64,000 nt of DNA, from the NCBI GenBank assembly GCA_025056455.1, contig JANWVY010000013.1:1-64000 (forward strand), in the 5' to 3' direction. Below the pieces are notes generated by a model. The model ran no database searches, was not told the DNA's origin, and saw only the letters and a list, made by a program, of their open reading frames with translations. Shown here piece after piece: positions 44,801-51,510 of this stretch. This DNA is from Bryobacteraceae bacterium. Lineage in GTDB: Bacteria > Acidobacteriota > Terriglobia > Bryobacterales > Bryobacteraceae. Position 1 is the stretch's first letter. Each line of letters starts with the position of its first letter. The translations under genes were made by a program, and so were the position numbers.

Positions 44801-45350
44801 GGCTTTTTACGAGACCCACCTCAAACAGTTCTTGCAACGCAACGGAACTCCTGTCCCCGGAGCAGCCGTGCAGTTCAATCCCCAGTTTCTCAATTTCTTT
44901 TCTCAAGTGGTCCGTCTCTCTGACGCTCTGTACAAAGCTGGACCCAATCCCACACTGAACTACTCGATCCAGCTGGTCGAGGTCCGGTTTGAACTGGATG
45001 GTTCGAAGGCGACGACAGGCACCCTCACTGTGGATGGAAAGGTAGCCCGCCTGGGCGGACCTCCCACCCCGTTTGTGTGGACTGGCATTCCTTCGCACTC
45101 GGTTAGCTTCAACTACAACAACATTCCCGCTTTTGCGGAAACTGGCCTGTGGGCGATCTTCCGCTTTTTTGTCGACGCCAACGTCTCCGGCTCAGGTGGG
45201 AACTACGTCATGATCTGGCCCGTAAAGGGCGGCACCTCCGAGCGGCCGATCGCCAACGCGCGCTTCCAGGTGGACCTCAGCGGGGCCCCCGCCGTTTTTG
45301 ATAAAAACTTCCTCAGCGGCTTGCGTTGTATTGCAAACGTTGGCAAATAA
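41823..45350 (+). CDS. tssM: Type VI secretion membrane-complex protein TssM (IcmF family)
   Basis: The large inner-membrane component of the T6SS trans-envelope complex; 1175 residues, within the family's usual size. Two N-terminal helices (about 7-25 and 31-52), a cytoplasmic GTPase-like domain (about 110-400) and a third helix (463-487), followed by the periplasmic domain ending in beta-rich sequence (SGGNYVMIWPVKGG). The nucleotide-binding loop is GDQNSTKTT at residues 125-133, where the usual Gly before Lys is Thr, so binding may be impaired. AGGAGG precedes the ATG. No tssJ lipoprotein gene, its usual outer-membrane partner, is nearby. Confidence 0.95.
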   Translation: MQLYWRTVIGYIFMMVCAAIATEVYKVGGEHSRTILYWLGLLGLTSTAFLYFFQSKFDQWRERRKLAKQGGAAADAATAEGSPGAAAEGAGDIDLLVKDAEAKLQASRLGPKATMSGLPVIFLVGDQNSTKTTVMVHSGLEPELLAGQIYQQDNLIVPTRSANFWFAKKAIFVEAGGPLWGNDAAWTRLLKKLAPPKLKSVFKNEAVAPRAALLCVDLERFLQPGASDAMAAAARGVQARLQEISTTFGINFPVYVLFTRADRVPFFLDFVRNLSNEEATQVFGVTLPMRSSQGGVYAEEETQRLNQMFNELFYSLCDKRIEYLPRENDAERLPGCYEFPREFRKLRASLVQFLVDVGRPSQLSTSPFLRGFYFTGVRPVIVYDVAPNPVFQRQQPSPFDPSSGATRMFKLSEVTAPPVAAPQQSGGRKVPQWVFLSHLFHDVILEDRAALRASEASTKTSGMQRALLALASLLALFWSLGMTISYFNNRALEKRILEEARQLNAVRLAANSLPSESDLKRLADLRVELQKLGQWQRQGRPFFYGFGLYVGDSLYPLARKAYYNGFERLLFEETQQRRMLTTLQGLQPGPDQAQDKCGYVYDTLRAYLITTSQWRRVAPQAEQDRLRSLLQARWTEGREQEIGESRAKAALDEFTFYSSDLSRGNPYSETEDGRGVHQARLFMSQCSGLEAIYNRLIGEASAANPTVNYNAKFPWTSAVVRNNVDIRGAFSKSGWDWMRKRLAKADDLAGEEWVLGPIEKYPRSAVNAATLVSDLWTRYSTDFIQRWRDYFNKHTLVLGYSSPSDAAAKLKIHSDTRAPVLYLIGLASQNTAVEPSNEKYAAKVREAFYWAHTIVPPGNDFLLPNNRPYVTGLQGLQIAVEAAAAKPDDAMLVQATETKKLEALAMVGQVATFSRADLEGKLDASIREHMERPIRALRIEPPSPLRSANAAAGEMCKQFNVITNKFPFNPRVKPEVTVAELNDLLQPPSGKFWAFYETHLKQFLQRNGTPVPGAAVQFNPQFLNFFSQVVRLSDALYKAGPNPTLNYSIQLVEVRFELDGSKATTGTLTVDGKVARLGGPPTPFVWTGIPSHSVSFNYNNIPAFAETGLWAIFRFFVDANVSGSGGNYVMIWPVKGGTSERPIANARFQVDLSGAPAVFDKNFLSGLRCIANVGK

Positions 45351-45391
45351 AAACGGTCGCGACCTCCCTAACGCGCTAGAATGAGGGTGGC

Positions 45392-46816
45392 ATGGAGCTT
45401 CCAGCCAGAATCGGTAAGTATGAGCTGCAAGAGTTTCTAGGCGGTGGGATGTCCCACGTCTACAAGGCGCAAGATACGGTGCTGGGTCGGACAGTGGCAG
45501 TGAAAATCCTCACCGAGGCAGGTTGCGCCGATCCAGAAACTAAAGCCCGGTTCCTGCAGGAAGCGCGCACGGCTGGAAATTTCTCCCACGACAACATTAT
45601 TAACGTCTTTGATTTTGGCGAGGATCAGGGGCGTCCCTTCATCATCATGGAGTTTCTTCGAGGTGAGACGCTCAAGGAGGCCATTCGCGGAGGCCGCACC
45701 GGCGACCTTTACAAAAAGTTGGACATCGGTCTCCAGCTGGCCAAAGCCCTGGATTACATCCACTCCAAAAAGATCGTCCACCGCGACATCAAGCCCGACA
45801 ACGTGCACATCGACGCTTCCGGAAGAGTCAAGTTGATGGATTTTGGAATCGCCAAGTCCCAAAACGTCGCTCTCACCCGAGTGGGCTTTACCCTTGGGAC
45901 GCCTTACTATATGGCTCCGGAGCAAGTGCTTGGCCAGCAAGTTACCGCTCTGGTGGACGTCTATGCTTGGGGCATTATGATGTTTGAGCTGCTGACTGGC
46001 GTCAAACCGATTTCCGGTGAATCCATCGACAAAGTCTTTCAGCAAGTCCTCAACGAGCCCCTAAATCTCGAACCGCTTCGCACGCGGGGGATTCCCGAAC
46101 CGCTGATCGATCTGATTCGCCGGTGCACTGCGAAGAATCCCTCCGAGCGTCCCTCCGGCTTCGGTCTGATTTGCGCGGAATTAGAGAGAATCATGGACGC
46201 GCTCAGCCCAACCTCCTACGGACAAACAGGCTCTACCTCAAGCCGGATCTTCAATCCCACGTCAAGAACGGAGATCCCATCCACCAGCCCAGCCCCCCAA
46301 ACGGCTCCGAAGCTTTCTGCTCCACCCAGTGAGCCCGGCCTGCCACTCCCGCCTCCCACCCCCACTGAGCTTCCAGTTGGGATTTCTCAAACACCGCTTG
46401 TGGGCAGCAGCATGGAAGCTGGCGTTTCTTTGGCCGGACCGCTTCCGGATTTCAGTTTCCGTCCGGATCCACCTGCTGCTGCGCCGAATCCGGTTGGGCC
46501 TCTTGTTCCACCTCCTCGACAACACCCAGGCCCCCACACTGCAACGAGCCCAGCCTCGTCGCCGTCCTACCGGTCCCCATCTTCTCCCTCCAGTCCCTCG
46601 TACGGATCCTCCCCTCTTTCCCCCTCTCACGCTGCAACACCCCGGTCATCCGAACCTCCGGCCGCCCCAATCGAAGGACTGCCCGATTGGATTCTTTCGT
46701 TACCCCCTCAATTCCGCACCCAAGCCTGGTTCACCATCCTTTCCGCCATTGGCGTCATCCTCGGCATGTTCCTGATTGTCGTCATTCTCAGGCTTCTGAT
46801 GCGCCTGGTTTTCTAG
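45392..46816 (+). CDS. Ser/Thr protein kinase linked to the T6SS locus
   Basis: A 474-residue Hanks-type kinase. Active residues are intact: GGGM loop (17-20), Lys38 (VAVKIL), HRDIKPDN with Asp132, DFG at 150-152 and APE at 175-177. A Pro/Ser-rich linker (about 275-440) leads to a single membrane helix (about 448-471) at the extreme C-terminus, so the kinase faces the cytoplasm with no extracellular sensor. It lies 41 bases after tssM. In other T6SS loci the PpkA kinase phosphorylates Fha-type proteins to activate assembly; a similar role is inferred. Target candidates include the GEFTR repeat protein. Confidence 0.92.
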   Translation: MELPARIGKYELQEFLGGGMSHVYKAQDTVLGRTVAVKILTEAGCADPETKARFLQEARTAGNFSHDNIINVFDFGEDQGRPFIIMEFLRGETLKEAIRGGRTGDLYKKLDIGLQLAKALDYIHSKKIVHRDIKPDNVHIDASGRVKLMDFGIAKSQNVALTRVGFTLGTPYYMAPEQVLGQQVTALVDVYAWGIMMFELLTGVKPISGESIDKVFQQVLNEPLNLEPLRTRGIPEPLIDLIRRCTAKNPSERPSGFGLICAELERIMDALSPTSYGQTGSTSSRIFNPTSRTEIPSTSPAPQTAPKLSAPPSEPGLPLPPPTPTELPVGISQTPLVGSSMEAGVSLAGPLPDFSFRPDPPAAAPNPVGPLVPPPRQHPGPHTATSPASSPSYRSPSSPSSPSYGSSPLSPSHAATPRSSEPPAAPIEGLPDWILSLPPQFRTQAWFTILSAIGVILGMFLIVVILRLLMRLVF

Positions 46817-46823
46817 ACTCTCT

Positions 46824-48629
46824 ATGCATTTGCCCGCGGCGTTCGGGAAGTATCAGCTCGAAAAGTTGTTAGGCGGAGGCATGTCGCAGGTCTACCAAGC
46901 CACGGATACTGTACTGGGCCGGACAGTCGCCATCAAAATCCTCTCAGCGGAGGGTTGCCGGGATGAAGACGCAAAAACGCGTTTTCTTCTCGAAGCCAAA
47001 ATGTGCGCCAGCATTACGCATGACAACATCATCCGGGTGCACGACTACGGTGAGATCGATGGCAGACCGTTTATCGTCATGGAGTTTCTTACCGGCGAGG
47101 ACCTCCGCAGCGCGATTCAAGCTGGACGATTAGGCGGTATTAAAACGCGATTAGAACTCGCTCTCCAGGCCGCGCGCGCGCTCGGCCATGTCCATAAACA
47201 GAACATCATTCATCGCGACATTAAGCCAGAAAATCTCCATATCGATGAAACTGGCCGCCTGCGGTTGATGGACTTTGGTATTGCAAAAGCTGCCAACTTG
47301 TCCCTAACCAGGACTGGCTTTGCCGTTGGCACGCCCTATTACATGGCGCCGGAACAGGTGCTTGGCAAGCCTGCGACACCGGCGGTAGATATCTATGGCT
47401 GGGGCCTGTTGCTGTATGAGCTGCTTGCTGGCCAGCGGCCCCTCTCGGGCGATAGCATTGAGGTGCTCTTTTTCCAAATCCTCCATCAGCCCCTCGATCT
47501 CAGTCCTTTGCAAGCTTTGTCGGATGTGCCGGCCGAAGTCATCGATTTGATCCGGCGCTGCACGGCCAAAAATCCGGAAGATCGCCCGGCGAACTTCGAT
47601 ATCGTCATTGCGGAACTAGAAGCGGTGCTGAGAAATCTAGATCGTGGCACGCAAAGACCAGTCGCTTCTGCCGATTCTGTGTTGCTGCCTCCTCGCACGA
47701 TGGCCGACGCTTCTCCCTTCACGGCAAACGTGACGCACGAGCCCCAGCCTCCCCCCTCCACCTCGCCGCTTCTATCCACCCGGTTCCAGCCCAAATCGCG
47801 GTTCCTGCTCGTGGGTGCGGGTCTCGGCTTGTTGGCTGCCGTCGCCCTCGCGATTGTCCTCCGAGGCAATCGCGAACGCCAGACGGCGGAATCTTCGAAA
47901 GCAGTGGCTCCAGCTGCCTTTGCCCTCCCAGATCGCTACAGCGACCCTATCACGGGCGCCGAAATGATCTTAATCCGGGAGGGTTACTTCTTATTTGATA
48001 AAGAAGCGCGGCGGGAATATCTCGACGCTTTTTACATTGACCGGACGGAGGTCAGCAAAGCGCAATGGAGCCGCTATGCCCGCGCCCGCGGCTTGCCTCC
48101 GCCGGACGGCGACCCCGACGAACCCGTGGTGAACATTACGATCGGCGAAGCAAGGCAATTCGCCACCTGGGCCGGCAAATCCTTGCCCAACGCCCGGCAG
48201 TGGGAAAAGGCCGCCCGAGGTCTAGACGGAAGAACTTTTCCCTGGGGAAACGACACCACGACCTGGAAGGCGAATCTCCGCGGCACAGCTGGCTTACCAC
48301 CCCAGCAGGTGCAACCTGTCACAGCGGAACTGGGCGTGAGTCCTTTCGGTCTTCTAAATGTTGCCGGAAACGTGTGGGAATATGTTGACGAACGCCGCCC
48401 TCCGAGCCTGGCGTTCTTAGAATTCTTAAAAGCCCGTCAAATCAAAGTCGGCCCAAATGACGAGTTCTACACCATGCGTGGCGGCTCCTTCAACTCTAGC
48501 TTAGAAACCGCCGTCGTCTACGAATTTGCGCCTGTGCTGGCTGAGCAGCGGTCGGCCGAGGTCGGCTTCCGCTGCGTCAAACCCGCAAAACTCGTCGAAC
48601 AAGAACTCCGAAACTCGACCACACGTTAA
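46824..48629 (+). CDS. Ser/Thr protein kinase with extracytoplasmic SUMF1-like domain
   Basis: A 601-residue transmembrane kinase 7 bases after the first one, with key residues at identical positions (GGGM 17-20, Lys38, Asp132, DFG 150-152, APE 175-177), so the two are tandem paralogues. A helix at about 327-346 places the C-terminal half outside the cytoplasm. That half (about 370-592) is a formylglycine-generating-enzyme-like (SUMF1) fold, seen in AFYIDRTEVSKAQWSRYARA, WEKAARGLDGRTFPWGND, NVAGNVWEY and VGFRCVKP. It lacks the Cys pair of active FGE, so it is more likely a ligand-binding sensor. Likely partner of the T6SS regulatory pathway. Confidence 0.92.
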   Translation: MHLPAAFGKYQLEKLLGGGMSQVYQATDTVLGRTVAIKILSAEGCRDEDAKTRFLLEAKMCASITHDNIIRVHDYGEIDGRPFIVMEFLTGEDLRSAIQAGRLGGIKTRLELALQAARALGHVHKQNIIHRDIKPENLHIDETGRLRLMDFGIAKAANLSLTRTGFAVGTPYYMAPEQVLGKPATPAVDIYGWGLLLYELLAGQRPLSGDSIEVLFFQILHQPLDLSPLQALSDVPAEVIDLIRRCTAKNPEDRPANFDIVIAELEAVLRNLDRGTQRPVASADSVLLPPRTMADASPFTANVTHEPQPPPSTSPLLSTRFQPKSRFLLVGAGLGLLAAVALAIVLRGNRERQTAESSKAVAPAAFALPDRYSDPITGAEMILIREGYFLFDKEARREYLDAFYIDRTEVSKAQWSRYARARGLPPPDGDPDEPVVNITIGEARQFATWAGKSLPNARQWEKAARGLDGRTFPWGNDTTTWKANLRGTAGLPPQQVQPVTAELGVSPFGLLNVAGNVWEYVDERRPPSLAFLEFLKARQIKVGPNDEFYTMRGGSFNSSLETAVVYEFAPVLAEQRSAEVGFRCVKPAKLVEQELRNSTTR

Positions 48630-48732
48630 AAAAACAAAAACAAAAATTTTCTAAACCTTCTCCTCTCCCTTCCGAAATGTCTACTGGGGGGCGCCAGCAC
48701 AGCCAAGGCCCCGCGGGCAGGAGGTCAGGGAG

Positions 48733-48777
48733 CAAGGGGCGCAAGGGGATCAAGGGGGGCAAGGGGCGCAAGGGGCG
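48733..48777 (+). repeat. Five 9-bp CAAGGGGNN units with G-quadruplex potential
   Basis: Units beginning CAAGGGG start at 48733, 48742, 48751, 48760 and 48769. Five tracts of at least four G separated by 3-5 bases meet the textbook pattern for an intramolecular G-quadruplex in DNA or in the flgM-proximal mRNA. Formation has not been shown. Confidence 0.6.
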
Positions 48778-48835
48778 CGGAGGCAGGGGGCGAGGGGAGC
48801 AAGGGGGCACGAGGCAACAGAAGCGAGCACAATAG

Positions 48836-48910
48836 AAGCGAGGACAGATGAAGCGAGGACAGATGAAGCGAGGACAGATGAAGCGAGGACAGATGGAGCG
48901 AGGACAGATG
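48836..48910 (+). repeat. Five-copy 15-bp tandem repeat upstream of flgM
   Basis: The unit AAGCGAGGACAGATG occurs four times exactly and a fifth time with one change (GAGCG). Degenerate partial copies precede it (48820-48835). Each unit contains GAGG, four bases and ATG, like a miniature ribosome-binding site plus start codon. The period is a multiple of three, so copy-number change preserves reading frame. Confidence 0.9.
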
Positions 48911-48940
48911 CGGCGAGAGCACAAAACTTGGCGCTTATGA
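48848..48940 (+). CDS. Putative repeat-encoded leader peptide overlapping flgM start
   Basis: The 15-bp repeat encodes three MKRGQ units, then MERGQ and MRREHKTWRL; 30 residues from the first ATG after an in-frame TAG at 48833. The stop TGA (48938-48940) overlaps the flgM start ATG (48937-48939) as ATGA, the classic arrangement for translational coupling. Each of the five units supplies its own GAGG and in-frame ATG. The peptide is very basic. There is no homology support; it may be translated mainly to control flgM, or not at all. Confidence 0.4.
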   Translation: MKRGQMKRGQMKRGQMERGQMRREHKTWRL

Positions 48941-49380
48941 AAATCTACGATCCATCGCAAAATCCGCTGGCAAGCGAGCCAGCAGGCCAAAAAAACCATG
49001 CTTCCAACGGTCCGAATCAAGCCGGCGGACCAGGCGCGCAACCAGAGATTGAGACAACTTCCCGGTTGCCTCAGCGGGCCGCCCGCATGAGTCCGCGGCC
49101 AGGTTTCGACCGAATCCACTCCACGGCTTACACCCGGATGGATTTGACATCCTCCACCCGTCGCGTGGAACCCGCGGCTTCCAACCAGACCGATCAGGTA
49201 CAGTTGTCAAATTTGAGCCGCGAGCTTCGCCTGCTTAGCGAAGAAACTGCGGAACGAATCGAGCAAGTCGAACAGCTCCGCGCTGCCTACCGCTCCGGAA
49301 CCTATCAGCCCGACATCACAGAAGTTAGCCGGCGCATCATCGATGAAGCGCTTCACACGAGCCCTCAAGCGGGCTGGTAA
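48937..49380 (+). CDS. flgM: Flagellar anti-sigma-28 factor FlgM
   Basis: Holds back the flagellar sigma factor until the hook is complete and FlgM is exported. 147 residues, longer than the roughly 100 of enterobacterial FlgM because of a Ser/Pro/Gln-rich N-terminal extension. The C-terminal sigma-binding helices are recognisable: DQVQLSNLSRELR, RIEQVEQLRAAYRSGTYQPD and SRRIIDEAL. The start is the ATG at 48937 (MKIYDPSQNP), overlapping the stop of the repeat-encoded leader; a TTG at 48928 is less likely. flgN, flgK and flgL follow. Confidence 0.88.
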   Translation: MKIYDPSQNPLASEPAGQKNHASNGPNQAGGPGAQPEIETTSRLPQRAARMSPRPGFDRIHSTAYTRMDLTSSTRRVEPAASNQTDQVQLSNLSRELRLLSEETAERIEQVEQLRAAYRSGTYQPDITEVSRRIIDEALHTSPQAGW

Positions 49381-49494
49381 TTCGAGCAAAACAATATTGG
49401 AGATCGGAGAAGCAAACAAGCGAGAAGATTGAAAAATAACTTGCTGCCACGAAACTTGAGGGATTTCAGGCCGGAATGCAAAGGACGACGGACG

Positions 49495-49552
49495 CGGAGA
49501 CAGCAGATCCGGAGTTGCAGACCAGGAGGCAGCAGATAAGGAGGCAGCAGAT
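49495..49552 (+). repeat. Four degenerate 15-bp repeats supplying the flgN Shine-Dalgarno
   Basis: Units begin at about 49495, 49510, 49524 and 49539; the last two share AGGAGGCAGCAGAT exactly. The last unit supplies the flgN Shine-Dalgarno and the start of its ATG. The unit resembles the flgM repeat (GAGG followed closely by CAGAT) and has the same period. Confidence 0.65.
49538..49544 (+). promoter_or_regulatory. Shine-Dalgarno deciding the flgN start
   Basis: AAGGAGG, six bases before ATG at 49551, is the strongest ribosome-binding site in this region and argues for a start here rather than at 49476. Confidence 0.6.
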
Positions 49553-50129
49553 GACAAGCCAGAGCCAAACTCCACCACAAATCCCCCAGCCGCAGCTGCT
49601 ACCGCGAGAAATTTCACCTCCGGACGTCGCGCAGCCAACGGCCCTTGAGCCTTCGCCGTCGGCTGCAACCGGTTGCAACAGTCTAGGATGTTCCCTCCTC
49701 GTTTCAGAGGTGCGTCAGATCCGTTGTCTAATTACCCAAACCCGAACAAACGACGCCTGGACGCGCTTGCCCGACGTGAATCAACATCTCCAGCAAGCAG
49801 CAAAACGGCTAGAAACCCTGAAAAACCAGCTTCAAAGCGAAATTCAGCGTAGCCAAACACCTGCTAGAACCTCCTCGGAGGCGGAGGCTGCTACATCTGC
49901 AGGCCAAGACGAGGAATTGCGAAGACAACTCCTGGAACTTCGCCAAGAGCTCAATTTCGCCGAGGCGGTTCATCATCAAGCCGCAATGCTTCTGCAGGGC
50001 TGGGCGCAAACGCTGGCCGAGCAACTCCAGCTCGACCTTGCAACTTCCTATGGCCAAGAAATGTCTCCCCACACCCGGTTCGAGGAGCTCCTCGCAGGCA
50101 ACCCCCGCCGCCCGCTGGCAGTAGGCTGA
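49551..50129 (+). CDS. flgN: FlgN-like flagellar export chaperone
   Basis: A 192-residue, mostly helical Gln/Leu-rich protein between flgM and flgK, the usual place of flgN, the cytoplasmic chaperone for the hook-filament junction proteins FlgK and FlgL. Residues about 95-170 form long amphipathic helices with a FlgN-like pattern (RRQLLELRQELNFAEAVHHQ). Residues 1-45 are a disordered Pro/Gln tail. Identification rests on position and helical pattern as much as on sequence. Start chosen by the AAGGAGG site; the extended frame would translate the repeats. Confidence 0.6.
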   Translation: MTSQSQTPPQIPQPQLLPREISPPDVAQPTALEPSPSAATGCNSLGCSLLVSEVRQIRCLITQTRTNDAWTRLPDVNQHLQQAAKRLETLKNQLQSEIQRSQTPARTSSEAEAATSAGQDEELRRQLLELRQELNFAEAVHHQAAMLLQGWAQTLAEQLQLDLATSYGQEMSPHTRFEELLAGNPRRPLAVG

Positions 50130-50150
50130 ACAACTAAGGAGGCGCAAACC

Positions 50151-51506
50151 ATGAGCCTGTTCGGAGCCTTGATGTCTACGGCCGGCGCATTGCGCGCCTA
50201 TGAACAATCGCTTCAGGTCATCCAAAACAACGTGACCAATGCCGACAGTCCAGGATTCGTACGCCAGCGGCTCTATTTCACCCCCAAAAAACTCGATCTC
50301 CAACAGGGACTTCCGGGAGGAGTTGCGATTGGAGACCTGATCTCCAGCCGCGACGCCTACGCCGAGCGCAATGTCTGGCGCCAAGCCCATCTGTTCGGCC
50401 GCTCGGCTCAACAGGCCGCGGACCTCGAACAGATCGAACCGTCGTTCAAAATTGCAGCCGGCGCCGGCCTTGCCGGAGCCATGAACCTGTTCTTCAACGC
50501 TGTCTCCAGCTGGAGCGTGAACCCCAACGACCCCGTCGCAAGACAAGTGGTGTTAGATCGAGCAAGCGCCACCGCCCGCGCTTTCCAAGAAAACGCTATC
50601 GCGCTGGGTGAAGCCAGATATTCAATCGACCGCCAAGTGCGGGATACTGTTTCACGAATCAATCAAATCGCCCTCCGCCTCCAGCAACTCAACGTCGAAC
50701 TTCGCAGCGACGCCCGCAAAAGGCTGGATCCCTCGATCGATGCCCAAGCCTACGCCACCCTCGAAGAGCTGGCGCAGTATGTTGATTTCACAGTCCTCAA
50801 GGCCGAGGACGGTAGCTTTAGCGTATTGCTGGGCGGTCAAACACCACTAGTGCTCGGCGACAAAGCGCGCTTCGTCGAAGCTGACTTTTCCACCCCCGAA
50901 ACCGCGATCCTGAACGACTCCGGCCAAGACATCACCTGGCAACTCGCGGGTGGTTCGCTCAAGGGCCTGCTAGAAACAAAACGAGAGCTCTTACCCGCCT
51001 ACGAGGGCGAATTGAACCGGCTCGCCCTAAGCTTCGCCGAAAATGTGAACGCGATCCTCGCCAGCGGCCTGGACCAAAGCGGCTCTTCCCCGACCCTGGA
51101 CCTGTTTACCTTCGACCCGCTCCGGCCTGCTGCCACCTTGAAAACCAACCTTCTTCAACCACAAGATCTTGCCGCTGCGAGCCCGACCGCTCCTGGAGGA
51201 AACGCCAACGCGCTACGTCTGGCCGCCCTGGCCACCGCGAACACCATTTCCGACCTCAGCTTCACAGAGTTTTACGGACAACTTGCCGCGCGCGTCGGAA
51301 AAGACCTCGCCTACTTCAGAGAAGCGAAAACTCTCCAACAGCAGCTTCTCAACCAGGCCCGAACCCTGCGCGAACAACAATCCGCTGTCTCCCTCGATGA
51401 GGAAGCCGCACGCTTGATTGAAGCGCAACGCGCGTATCAGGCAAATGCCCAGTTGTTTCGTGTCCTAAATGAACTCACTGATACCTTGATTGGACTCCTC
51501 AGGTGA
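50151..51506 (+). CDS. flgK: Flagellar hook-associated protein 1 (FlgK)
   Basis: First hook-filament junction protein; 451 residues, shorter than the roughly 550 of E. coli FlgK, implying a reduced central domain. N-terminus (MSLFGALMSTAGALRAYEQS and IQNNVTNADSPGFVRQRL) and C-terminus (LIEAQRAYQANAQLFRVLNE) are the conserved coiled-coil D0 helices of hook proteins. AAGGAGG precedes the ATG. flgL begins four bases after the stop. Confidence 0.93.
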   Translation: MSLFGALMSTAGALRAYEQSLQVIQNNVTNADSPGFVRQRLYFTPKKLDLQQGLPGGVAIGDLISSRDAYAERNVWRQAHLFGRSAQQAADLEQIEPSFKIAAGAGLAGAMNLFFNAVSSWSVNPNDPVARQVVLDRASATARAFQENAIALGEARYSIDRQVRDTVSRINQIALRLQQLNVELRSDARKRLDPSIDAQAYATLEELAQYVDFTVLKAEDGSFSVLLGGQTPLVLGDKARFVEADFSTPETAILNDSGQDITWQLAGGSLKGLLETKRELLPAYEGELNRLALSFAENVNAILASGLDQSGSSPTLDLFTFDPLRPAATLKTNLLQPQDLAAASPTAPGGNANALRLAALATANTISDLSFTEFYGQLAARVGKDLAYFREAKTLQQQLLNQARTLREQQSAVSLDEEAARLIEAQRAYQANAQLFRVLNELTDTLIGLLR

Positions 51507-51510
51507 CACC

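Larger units (their letters stand above)
48630..48936. other. Repetitive leader region between second kinase and flgM
   Basis: About 300 bases without a conventional gene. It holds an A-rich stretch right after the kinase stop (48630-48650), five 9-base CAAGGGG-type units (48733-48777) followed by more G-tracts to about 48810, and a 15-bp tandem repeat (48836-48910) that encodes a small leader ORF. Long open frames on the minus strand here are low-complexity artefacts of the repeats. Confidence 0.6.

Noticed and set aside
46824-48629. Second kinase's C-terminal domain as the activator of the sulfatase at 21546
   Set aside because: The FGE cysteine pair is not seen and the genes are 24 kb apart; sensing is the better reading.
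48836-48910. CRISPR array
   Set aside because: Units are contiguous with no spacers and are only 15 bases long; no cas gene nearby.
48577-49119. 180-residue minus-strand frame with repeated CPRFI peptides
   Set aside because: It is the antisense of the 15-bp repeat and G-rich units and overlaps flgM; it is low-complexity, with no domain.
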